Source: Heterotrichella gracilis (taxonomy: Eukaryota > Sar > Xanthophyceae > Tribonematales > Xanthonemataceae). Taken from it: a stretch of 59,394 nt of DNA. A program made the translations under genes and the position numbers. Below, in pieces: positions 24,482 through 34,193 of this stretch; position 1 is the stretch's first letter, and the number at the start of each line of letters is the position of its first letter. The notes under the pieces are model-generated. The model was not told the DNA's origin, did not search any database, and saw only the letters and a program-made list of their open reading frames with translations. The stretch spans positions 1 through 59,394 of the forward strand of contig JAULBX010025553.1 of assembly GCA_032358255.1 (NCBI GenBank), written 5' to 3'.

Positions 24482-25473
24482 CTGCAGCGCTAGTGTATCG
24501 CTTGCCGGAGTCGAGATGCAGTGTAGAGTTTTCCACGTAGGACAGCACTGTATCGGCATTGTCTGGAGGCATTGAAACCTGTCAAGGTATTGGAATGGGC
24601 ATGAGCATTGGAATGGGCATTAGCTGGTAATGCATCATTAGGTGCTATGCCGCCTTATTCCCGCCTTGCTTTGCGTTCTTATTTCATCTCTGGCATACAT
24701 TGCAGCCATGCAGATCTTCTGTAACTGCTGCAACTGGGTCAGAAATATCTCAAGATTCTTTGTTGGTGGCGCAGATGCTGTTGACGCCATGTTGTTTCAG
24801 CCGCGGCCCGCATTCGTCAAATGTATGTGAGCCGATTGGAGTACGTCCAGAAAGGCAAATTGGTTCTGGAGTAGTTTGTTAACGTAACCTGTAGCCTTCC
24901 CTTTGTTTTGGGCTTTTCACCAGAAGGACATATCGATACTTGTTTTTTTATAAAGTATTATATTTTATTTTTAATTGTTGACAAAAATAGTACCAGTTTT
25001 TGGTGGGTGAACATGCAGCATCAACTTGATTTAAAGGACCTAGCACAAGACTGGAAATAGGCACACCAATATCACCAAGTAACGACAATCTCTGGCTGTG
25101 AGGTGTCAAGCTGACAGTTGCCCACAAGTTTCGAGCTACACAAACCCTTGACTTTGCATGCATGCATATGCGCACTAAGTCACACTAGAAACGCAAGAAC
25201 GCAACAGACATTTAACTGTGTTGCTCCGTATTGCCGGTGAATTGCTTACTGGCAGCGCAGGGGCACGCCTTCATGTACTGTTAATAACCCCACACTGAGT
25301 GGCCGGTTATCTGTGACCACCAGCTAACTCTGCAGCTATCTATACAGCGCCCCTGCGGTGTGCACCTACAGATACCAGTGCGTTACATAGTGGACTGACT
25401 CCTTGTATTTGTATCATTTTGCTTTCCTCCCTGCCAGCCAGCCACAACACCTTGGGACCAGACAGCACCCATT
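24482..25473. other. Intergenic: DNAAF5 3' region and promoter of the fusion enzyme
   Basis: No gene is supported. A TGTAA motif occurs near 24719, about 240 bp after the DNAAF5 stop. Bases 24940-24980 are very AT-rich. The last 100-150 bp before 25474 are probably the leader of the next gene. Confidence 0.6.
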
Positions 25474-27077
25474 ATGGCCGGCCCACCCAAAAAGAAGGTG
25501 TTCGTGTCTGGGTGCTATGACGTGATCCATGGGGGCCATGTGGAGTTCTTCGAGCAAGCCAGGGCGTTGGGTGACTACCTCATCGTCAGCTTTGCTGGGG
25601 ACGAGTCCCTAAAAAAGCACAAGCACCGGACACCCAGCGTCCCCACAGAGCACAAAAAGCACCTCCTGGAGTCCCTGCGCATGGTGGACGAGGTGGTCAT
25701 CGGCGCTGATGTGGGTGATGACGCCATCCAGGGCCTGGATTTCTACTCCCACTTCATGCGGATCAAGCCCCAGTTGCTGGTGGTGACGGAGGATGACAGG
25801 TATGGGGACGTGAAGCGCCAGATCTGCGCCGAGGTGGGGGCGGAGTATGTGGTTCTTCCAAAGGACCTGGACTATGAGAAAACCAGCACGACTGACATCC
25901 TGAAGAAGATAAAGGCGCCTCTGTCGTGTCCCTTGCGGGTGGACTTTGCAGGTAGGCTAGGAAGGTCCCCCTTGCTGCTCTCATGCCTTGTCCACCCTTA
26001 GGGGAACACTGTGGTAGGGCACTTAGTGGCTCGCACGCGCTGTATCTTGCATTCCTGGAGTGTGTGCACAAAATGACTTGTCAGTGTTTCACATGCACTG
26101 AAACTCGCTGATATGGCATCACCCGCCATGTGGCCATAAACCCTACTAGTAACCCTCACATGCACTCTGTGCACGGCGTTCATTCTTTTTGGTCTCAGAA
26201 GGCCTGCCCTGAGCTCCACCACTGCTTCCAGGTGGCTGGCTTGATGTGCCCAAGCTGGCCAAGGAGGGCGCCTACATTGTCAACTGTGCCATCTCCCCAT
26301 TGGTCAGCCTCACGCACTGGCAGTTTAACATCGGCGGCGGGCTGGGCGGTTCTGCGGCATACGCGCTGCTCCAGGTGACCCTGCGTTCTGCGTCATGTGC
26401 CTATGGCCCTTTGACCCATGTGGGAGGAAGTTCTTCCAGGGATGGCTACGGCGATGCCGCCCTTTTAATTTCTCCCCCTTCCCAGCGTGTAGTCCATGGT
26501 TCTTTTGAGCCGCGACGGGTACGGTACATCAGTATTCTAATTCTAGATTTAAATGTCCTTCCTTCCTTCCTTCTCACAGGGGAAGAGCAGCATGCAGAGC
26601 GAGCTCGACCTGGGGGTGGGGTGGCAGGACCCAGCTGTCATCCAAGAAACAGGGCTGTGCGTGTGGCGCAGCGGGGAGGTGCCGGTGCTGGATTTCAAGA
26701 CCAGCGGGGAGTTCCTTCTTGGCAAGATGGCGGTGGCGTGGACCGGCAGCGACCACACAACCTATGAGCAGACCGACCGGGCCAGGGACTATCAGATGGT
26801 GGAGGACGCGGGGAGGGCGGCCAGGGACGCGGTGTTCCCTGCAAGGGAGGACCTGCACAAGCTAGCCCAAGCTATCAATTTGTCCTATGAGATGCAGCTC
26901 GGGGAGGGCATGCAGCCGCTGCCGGGGCATGGCGAGCTGGGCAAGAAGTACTGCGGCGGGGGGTGGGGGGGGTACGCGCTGTACATGTTTGATACAGTGG
27001 AGCTGCGGGACGCGTTTGTGGCCCAAGACCCAGCCCAGCGGATCACCATCGAGCCGTATGTCAGGCCTGTGCAGTGA
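25474..27077 (+). CDS. Fusion of a cytidylyltransferase-like domain and a GHMP sugar kinase
   Basis: Three exons (25474-25951, 26232-26374, 26580-27077) join in frame into 372 residues. Residues 1-150 form a nucleotidyltransferase of the glycerol-3-phosphate cytidylyltransferase/HldE-C type: GCYDVIHGGH with H19 and H22 of the HxGH motif, and the STTDIL signature at about 138-143. Residues 153-372 are a GHMP kinase: PLRVDFAGGWLDVP, the ATP loop GGGLGGSAAY (194-203), and the glycine-rich third motif CGGGWGGYALYM (332 on). The expected joint activity is phosphorylation of a sugar and its transfer to a nucleotide, giving an NDP-sugar. This is inferred from the domains; the substrate is unknown. 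The architecture resembles plant fucokinase/GDP-fucose pyrophosphorylase (FKP) and bacterial heptose enzymes but is neither: the nucleotidyltransferase is not of the FKP family, and HldE uses a PfkB kinase. No targeting peptide is seen, so it is probably cytosolic. Confidence 0.85.
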
Positions 27078-28008
27078 TGGCATGCTGGGCAAGCACATGC
27101 GCTGGGCATGTGGTCGGACTGGCGTGTCCATTTTTGGCCTGTTAGGTCTGGCAAATAGTGCTGCCAGCAAAGCGAGCTTGCCAATTGGTTACATATTTAT
27201 TTTTTGTGCAACAACCGCCGTGCAATATATTGGCCTATTGGCATTGCAGCGACTGCCATGCGATGGCAAATTGACAAGTTGAAATACTGACTTCCGCGAT
27301 GTGTTCAATGTTTTTTCAATGAATTGTCAATTGGGAAATTATCGTGACTTCTGGTGTTTCACGCCGTGTCTTTTGTCCTGCAAAATAAAATAATTAATCG
27401 CACTGCGATGATCGGATTACCTACATAATAGAATGGGTATAACTTACTGCAGGCTTGAGCCCGGCTTACAGCATACTGTGTGCGCACATGCGCAAGCCGC
27501 AGCCCCAGGGACCTAGGTGTAACAACCTGAATGGCAGCAGCTTGAAACACAATGTGAGCACATGTTATGCGAGAACATTGCAGTCTGTACTGCAATATTG
27601 CTGCAATGTGCATATGCAATGATCATCAATGATTGTCCCAACGTCATGTTGAAGCAATTATTCCATATCTTATTCCCACATGGGAATTAGGTGGCTCTTG
27701 GGCCAAGGTGGCTCTTGGCCCAGGCAGTACTGATCGTGACTGGTGCCGTAGTACTACTGTGCCAATTGGCCGCTGGTGACAACACCGCTTAATATGACAA
27801 ATGTCAAGATCTCATAATAATTTATTCAAACTTTGAATTCATGATCTCATAGTAATTTATCCAAGCTTTAAAGCATGCAATTGTTAACATGTTCCCCTGT
27901 GGATCACGTGATCAGAGGTTGTATCAGTTCTGCCTACTGCTGAGCATTCTCCTAAGGGACAGACGGCCCATCGTACATGCTGTCACTGCATGATTCAAAC
28001 CCCGTTAT
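27078..28008. other. Intergenic between two convergent carbohydrate genes
   Basis: No gene is seen. Two small tandem duplications are present. One is a 30-bp unit beginning GATCTCATA at 27808-27837 and 27843-27872. The other is AGGTGGCTCTTGG, repeated around 27689-27722. Candidate TGTAA signals are near 27510 (plus) and 27464 (minus). Confidence 0.6.
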
Positions 28009-31000
28009 CTATTTCCTGCAGTTGAGTGGCGCCACCTCCTCTGGGAAGCACGCCGCCCAGCGCTTTGCCTTGCCATTGGGCAGCGCGTGCAGCTCCCCGC
28101 ACTGAAAGCGCTGCCGCTCGCACTCCCACCATGAGCGGCTGAGGTTGGAGGCGGGGGGTGGGGGGGGCCAGGCGAGGACAGAGGGCAGGCCCTGCGCAGC
28201 CCTGCAGGCAAAAAAGCATGGATGATAATGGTAGTTGTACCTGCTGCTAGCACTTCATCATCAGAGTTTGAAGTACTCCACGACACGACACTTTCATGCT
28301 GAGCGTACAATGGCTGCACCGGTGCCCTGCTTTAAAGCCTTCATTTGCTCGGCTTTCAATTTGTATGCTTACCCTCAGAATACAGCTCAATCAATTGATT
28401 AATAAGAGCATTTTAGCAGGTATCACATACCAATACTTTAGACAGGCATTCTTTCCACCCACCGTATGTTGCCCACATTTGCCGCAAGGCTGCTCGCCAT
28501 GTTGCCCACCAGCAGCTGCGCGCGCGCCAGGATGAACATCTCAACCGCGGGCACAAACACCGCCTCGCCGCTGTAGCCCAGGGCCACCGAGGAGCCTATG
28601 CGCGCGCGGGAGTGGTCGGTGGCCAGGGGCGAGGTGGAGTAGAACAGCGCGCCCTGGTCCCTGAGGGAAGGGGGGAGGTGGAATAGGATGGAAAGGAGGG
28701 AGAGGCGATGGGGGGACTGGCAAATCCAAATTTTGCTGTGCCCATGGGTCTGTGGCAAGGGGGGAGGTAGAGTAGAACAGCACGCCCTGGTCCCTGAGGG
28801 AAGGGGGAAGCCAGGTGGTGGCTGGGGTAAGGGGTTCTGGGAACTTAGATATTGCTGTGCACATGATTACGCCTAATCGGCAAGTAGATGGCAATGGGTG
28901 TTTCACTCCATGGCAGCATATGGGATGGTTGTAAAACCAACATTGTTCTCACCACCATCCATTTTCTGCCATCGGATGGAAAACGCACTACCATCGAGTT
29001 GCTGATTGGGCGTACAACCATGGGCACAGCATAATTTTACGTTTCTGTATTACCTGACTAATGATGTTTTGACTCCCTATTTACTTTTTCAAAGTCTGAG
29101 GGAAACACCTGATCCGCCGCAAATCAGACACCTGACCATTTGCATTTTCAAATGAGCAGATTCTCTGCTCCCGGGGAACGACAACGACAATGCATTCAGG
29201 GATCATTTTACCGACCTCACAATCTAAAAACCTTTGCAGCGCTTGCATACCTGAAACTTTGCTCGTTCTCCCGCAGCTGGCCATCACTTGCCACATACAC
29301 AATCTCCACCTGCATGCCCCGGGCCTGCAGGATCTGGGTGAGCAGGGGGTAGGTGATGTTGCACATTTGCAGCACCCCCTGCTGCACGGGCCCCTCCTTG
29401 AACTCCTGCTCCACCAGGCCCACGCACATGCCGTCAAGGTTGCGCAGGTGGACTGCCGCAAATGGGCGCTGGGGAGGGGAAGAGACACTTAACTTCAGTT
29501 GCAATGACATTCTGTAATTTTACTTGCAAGTATGGAAACGGGGGGTTTCTTGCACGCCGTCAAGGCTGCGCATGTGCAAACACAAACCACAATTTGTGTT
29601 TGTGTTTGCATCATGTCAACTGCATTACATTTGCGTGCAGAGTTGCAATTACGGCACCACTGTCGTATTGCAAAATTCAATGCAATTACAGTGAATGATC
29701 AATACCTTTTGAATGTAGTGCTCCATGTAGTACTCCACCTCCCTCTTTGTGGCCCTGGCCGGTGCCACGTGGCGCCAGAACAGCTCATCCCAGGCCCCCT
29801 CCCCTGCGCACAGCTTGTACAGCATCCTCCTGTTCACCTTGATGATGGGGTCACCCCTCACGCCATTGCCGTTGGCCCACTCTGCGACAGGCGGCCACAG
29901 TCACACCAAGAAAAGAACAGCTGTTGGAAGTGAAGTCACCAGCCTAGATTAGCATTTGGGTCTTTTGTTTTGTTTTTGGTGTGTGTCTTATGAAGTGTGG
30001 GGTGGGTGGGTGGGTGGGTGGGGGCAAATATCCTTCACCCAAAATCCTACTCAACCCTAGACAGAGATAGCTGTAGTCCATGAGACCATGGGAAGCCATT
30101 AAATGTTTTATACAAAGGAGGCGTTGATCATCGTTGCACACATGGCAGCTATGAACGCAGCATCCTAGGTTTTCAGGGTAATTTGTCTTTGGAGTTGACC
30201 ACATACAATAGCAACCTCTATTTTGCCCTCCAACAGCATTTCAATCCATGGATCAGGGCTTAAGGGTTGTCAGCACACACCTGCAACCTCCTGCGCGGTG
30301 GCGCCCGCAAACAGGTGCTTGGCTGTGTCGGTGGCGTTGTGCTCAAGCAGCGCACCCCGCACCGCTCGGTAGCGCGCCCGGTTGACGCTGCTGAGGTGGC
30401 GCGAGCGGTTGGTGCCGGGTGGGGGGAACAGGTCATCTGACTCAAGGAAGCATGGCCTGCAGATTTTTGTATAGTAAAAATACATGAACATTTTAATTGA
30501 TGGTGAAATTTTAATTGTGTAGGAACTTTTCATGATTTTCCATCAACCCACACAGTGTGTCTGTGTTTACAAAGCAGATTGTAAACACAGACACGGATGA
30601 TCAAACGATGTGTGGGAGCAGGCTGTGCAATATTCCTAATTAAGTGTTCACAAAGAGGGCCTATGTAAGGCATGACTAAGTGCACAAGGGCAACAGGGCC
30701 ACTTAAGTTAGATATGCATTGACTCTGCGACTGCCTTTTGTCAGTTGAAATGTTTGTATTTAAAAATGTCTTTAAAGGTCAGCACACAAGTGCATGCCCT
30801 TTGCTACAAAATCAGGGCCTCCTTACCAGAATTTTCTGAGCTCCGCCAAATCAAGGATGTCTCCAAATGACACGCCGTTGCCGTATGCAGCACTGAGTGG
30901 GGGGAGGATGAAGGTGCGCCCAGTCAGCCTCCCTGCATGAACCACGGGGGTGCACCACTTCACATGCTTGTAGTCCATGTAGTGCGCAAATGTGGTGTTT

Positions 31001-31655
31001 GATAGCAACAGGGTTACAATGAATTGTTAATGGACAGCGCAAATTTAATCTGTGATATGTTGAGGAAGAACACCAAGCCCTATACAAGCCAAATGAACAG
31101 GTATAAAAACGTTAATGAAATATGCACACATAAAGTGTACACACATAAAAATTGTGATAAAATGCCATTAGTTGCCACGTCTTGCAGGGCACTGCATTTC
31201 CCACTCGCGCACCTAGCATCAGCCCAAACTGCACCAGCGCCACCTGGTTGTTGAAGCCGATGATGGTGGGCTCAGTGATGACCAGCCGGTCAAGGGGGCA
31301 GTCCCCGGGATGGATGTTGGCCACCTCGGCGTCCAGCAGATGAACCTGCGGGGAGAACAATTTAGGGTTGCCTAGGGTCTGAAATGCTACAGCTACATCA
31401 TAGTATTTGGGAGTGATGGCTCACCCAGTGAATACTGCAGGGGGAAACAGTGAACCGCATGAGCACGCCAGCATGCATGCACGCACATGCAGTGATTACC
31501 TTTTCATGCACCGGTGGTGCCAGCGTGCCCGGCGTGCAGCCATCTGAACTCCCACCAACCACCGGCTGCTGGTCTGATGTAGGCTGGGCGCGCACAGCTG
31601 TAGCCATGGACAGCACAAGGAGCATGCTGCAGAAAGCCAACACCTTGCCATGCAT
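28009..31655 (-). CDS. Secretory O-fucosyltransferase-like glycosyltransferase
   Basis: Minus-strand exons 31500-31655, 31213-31345, 30827-30932, 30281-30456, 29706-29881, 29251-29468, 28463-28660, 28009-28201 give 451 residues. The N-terminus is a clear signal peptide or anchor (MHGKVLAFCSMLLVLSM then VRAQP), so it should work in the ER/Golgi or outside the cell. Family features: GFNNQVALVQFGLML then GRTFILPP, the usual nucleotide-sugar domain opening of fucosyltransferase-like enzymes; AVHLRNLDGM, comparable to the HxR motif; YVASDGQL, comparable to the ATD/ASD strand; and a late EMFILARAQLLVGNMASS, comparable to the conserved (V/L)GN..SS segment. Cysteines in the C-terminal tail may form disulfides. 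Donor and acceptor sugars cannot be read from the sequence. The first exon could also be an uncleaved Golgi anchor. Confidence 0.68.
28753..28810 (-). repeat. Decoy copy of a glycosyltransferase acceptor and exon start
   Basis: The acceptor and first bases of the 28660 exon (CCCTCAG then GGACCAGGGCG) are repeated about 135 bp upstream on the minus strand. The copy still reads RDQGVLFYSTS compared with the real RDQGALFYSTS, and then diverges. Confidence 0.8.
30000..30025. repeat. (TGGG)n microsatellite
   Basis: Six TGGG/GGTG units lie in an intron of the glycosyltransferase gene. They are on the template-complementary strand of the transcript and could form a G-quadruplex. Confidence 0.75.
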
Positions 31656-34193
31656 AGCTGATAATTTTTGCCGACCTTCCCTCACAGCTGGAGCAAGTTG
31701 CCTTCTGCCATTCTTATCAGCAGCTGAGCTGTGCGTATCCAAGGGTCCCGGATTGATTGCCCATATTGGCGGGGTTTGTGTGGAGACAGTGCGCATGCCC
31801 GCCACACCATGCTGCGCATGCGGCTGACGGGTCATGGCAAGCTGAAGGTGGCGGGACCTGGCCAGGGCACCCGGTGGTCCTGTATTTGCTTGCGCTTCAA
31901 CCATGGCGGCACTAGTGGCAGCACGCCAGAGCTTGGCGCCGTGCCTGGTGCACTGCCAGGAGCTGCACTTCCCCGCTCAGCCTGGGTGTTATATGGGTCA
32001 CTGAGCTTCAGTTGCAATGCACAGTGGTGTGCTTCCAGGCCAAAGTGGAGCTCAAGTGATCACTGTGACAGTACACGTGTGTCTCCCTGCAGCTGCATGT
32101 CCCTATGTGGTCTGATGTGTCTGGCATGAAGCCACCCACATGTGTGAGGGCGTGCAGTGCTGTTGCTGCCAGCTGGCAATCGATTCGGCTGTTGTCACCC
32201 TAGAGCTGCTCCAACCCACATGGGCGTGGCCATGTACACTGGAAGGAAATAGGAGAACGAATAACGCCCTGGCTGCCTTGCGCACTGGTCAGTGGCGACT
32301 AATGATGATCTACCCAGGGCCTGCAGGCACACACACACTCTGAGAAATATTTGATAGCAGCAGTACATATTAAAGGGCTCTGTTGGTGTGCTACTAGCTT
32401 GCCATTGGCACACCTCGAACACTATGGCTCGAGGTTCAGCAAGTCAATACCACCATAGATGGATGCCTTAGGCTAGGCTATGCCCAGGAGCCTGTTTGGC
32501 TAGGCTAAACCCAGGCTAGGTTAAGCTCAGGAGCCTGTTTGGGAACCCTTGCAGCTAGAGCCTTGAGGGTTTAGTGTGCTACTAGCCTAGTAGGATCTAG
32601 AGCATTAGTTGGCATACAATTCTGTCACATGTCATGCTACTGGGCACAGCTTGTCATTGCATAGCCCATCGTGTTACAAGTAATGTAACACCAGGTTCAC
32701 CTGTTCGGAGACAGCCCTAAGCCTTGCACTACCTTGTTCACTAGACTTGTCGGACAACGGGTGCACCTCATGCAACAGGACGGCGCGTCCGCCTTGATAG
32801 CCAGGTATTATTATATACTTGAGTGGTACGCGAGGTACTGGGCTGCAGCAACCACACAACGCATGCCCTTGCTGGTTTGTGACAACGACACACAGGTGCA
32901 TACAAGGTCGCACCTCAAGTCGCACCGATAGAGGGCCGTAAACTCCCCCCGCACTGTCTCGGGGGCGTTCATAAACGTTAAAACAATCTGAACGACAATG
33001 CCGTGCGTTCACTACCACTGGTATATGCAACTGGTGTAGCTGTTGAAGATAAAGTTGCGTGAAGTTTGCTATCCGCAGGTGTGTGATCGGATGACCATGC
33101 GACATGGGGGGGTCGCATTAGCCACCCGGCGCTGCGTCCCCAGAACACAAAATGGAAATGATCGTATCCCAGGGATCCCAGTGGGACCCAGTGGGACTGT
33201 CGATTACAGCGTTGTTAGCAAACAGCTGATACATGCATATTGGACATCTGCTGCAGGATACTACCGCGTTTGATGTTACTAGTCAAGATAATCGTCTGGT
33301 ACTTCAATCATTTTAAAACCACTGGGATAGGCAACATTATGTAAGACTTACAACAGCAAAATATGCTACAGAAAATTTGCCATGACTGCATCACTGCATA
33401 GGTAGGGTTCAACCCAATTTATGCAGTAAATGGAAAAATGGTGCGCAGCTGCTGCACAGTGGCGTTGCGGAAAATAAACCTGGCGCAAAAGGCGTGCATG
33501 CATGCATGCGGCGGCATAGCAAAAAGGCACAGGCCCCAAATCAGTCAGAAGTCAGTCAGGAACAGCCTGAGTAAAACATCACGGAGGCTCCCATAGCCCA
33601 CTTATTTGCATTCAATAAAGAAATGCCGCTAGTGCCGCACACTAGCATTGCAAGAAATAAATCCAGCCCCAAAGGCATGCGGCCGCATGCATGCGGCGGC
33701 GTAGCAAAAAGGCACAGGCCCAAAGTCAGTCAGGAGTCAGTCAGGGAACATCCTGAGGAAAAACATCACAGGGGCTCCCACAGCCTTTGAGGGAAAAATC
33801 TGCAATCATCGAGGACCATCATGGTGGATCTGAGCCATATGCAACGACTAATATATCCATACTGAATCCTGGTCGACTTGATCAAAAGAATGTGCATGCC
33901 ACTTGGCGAAAAAGTGTATGGTGTCATGTAGTATACTGAACCCAGCATACATGCAAGGAAAACATCATATGATCAACTGACCAATTGATCAACACCTGGT
34001 TCACGAGAAACAAGTCACGGTGATCCTCATACATAGGCGAGCAACAGGTCAGCCAATCAACAAGTTAAATTTGACTCGAAATTACCAAAATAGGATGCTG
34101 TCATGCTGTGACAGCCGCTGCGCGCCGGACAGGCTGCACCCATCCCAAAGCCGCAGCACCCTCTCCCGCCCATGCATCCCCAGGTGTGCGTGC
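31656..34193. other. Long intergenic region, no supportable gene
   Basis: This holds the promoter of the glycosyltransferase gene (right side of its ATG at 31655) and the 3' region of the kinase gene that ends at 34194. A 15-bp direct repeat, CAGGAGCCTGTTTGG, is at 32485-32499 and 32528-32542. A larger direct repeat lies near 33460-33785 (listed separately). A 143-codon frame at 32674-33105 on the minus strand has no recognisable motif and is not called. Confidence 0.55.
33460..33785. repeat. Two diverged direct repeats of about 135 bp
   Basis: Copies at about 33463-33600 and 33646-33785 share TAGCAAAAAGGCACAGGCCC, the doublet CAGTCAGGA/GTCAGTCAGG, and AAAACATCAC followed by GGCTCCCA. They differ by scattered substitutions and small indels. 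Both contain runs of GCATGCATGC. They are either an old tandem duplication or parts of an unrecognised repeat family. Confidence 0.75.

Noticed and set aside
31398..31904. 168-codon frame extending the glycosyltransferase start upstream
   Set aside because: Starting at the internal ATG at 31655 gives a clean signal peptide; the upstream part is not conserved-looking.
32674..33105. 143-codon minus-strand frame in the long spacer
   Set aside because: No motif, no neighbouring exon in phase, and unusual residue composition.
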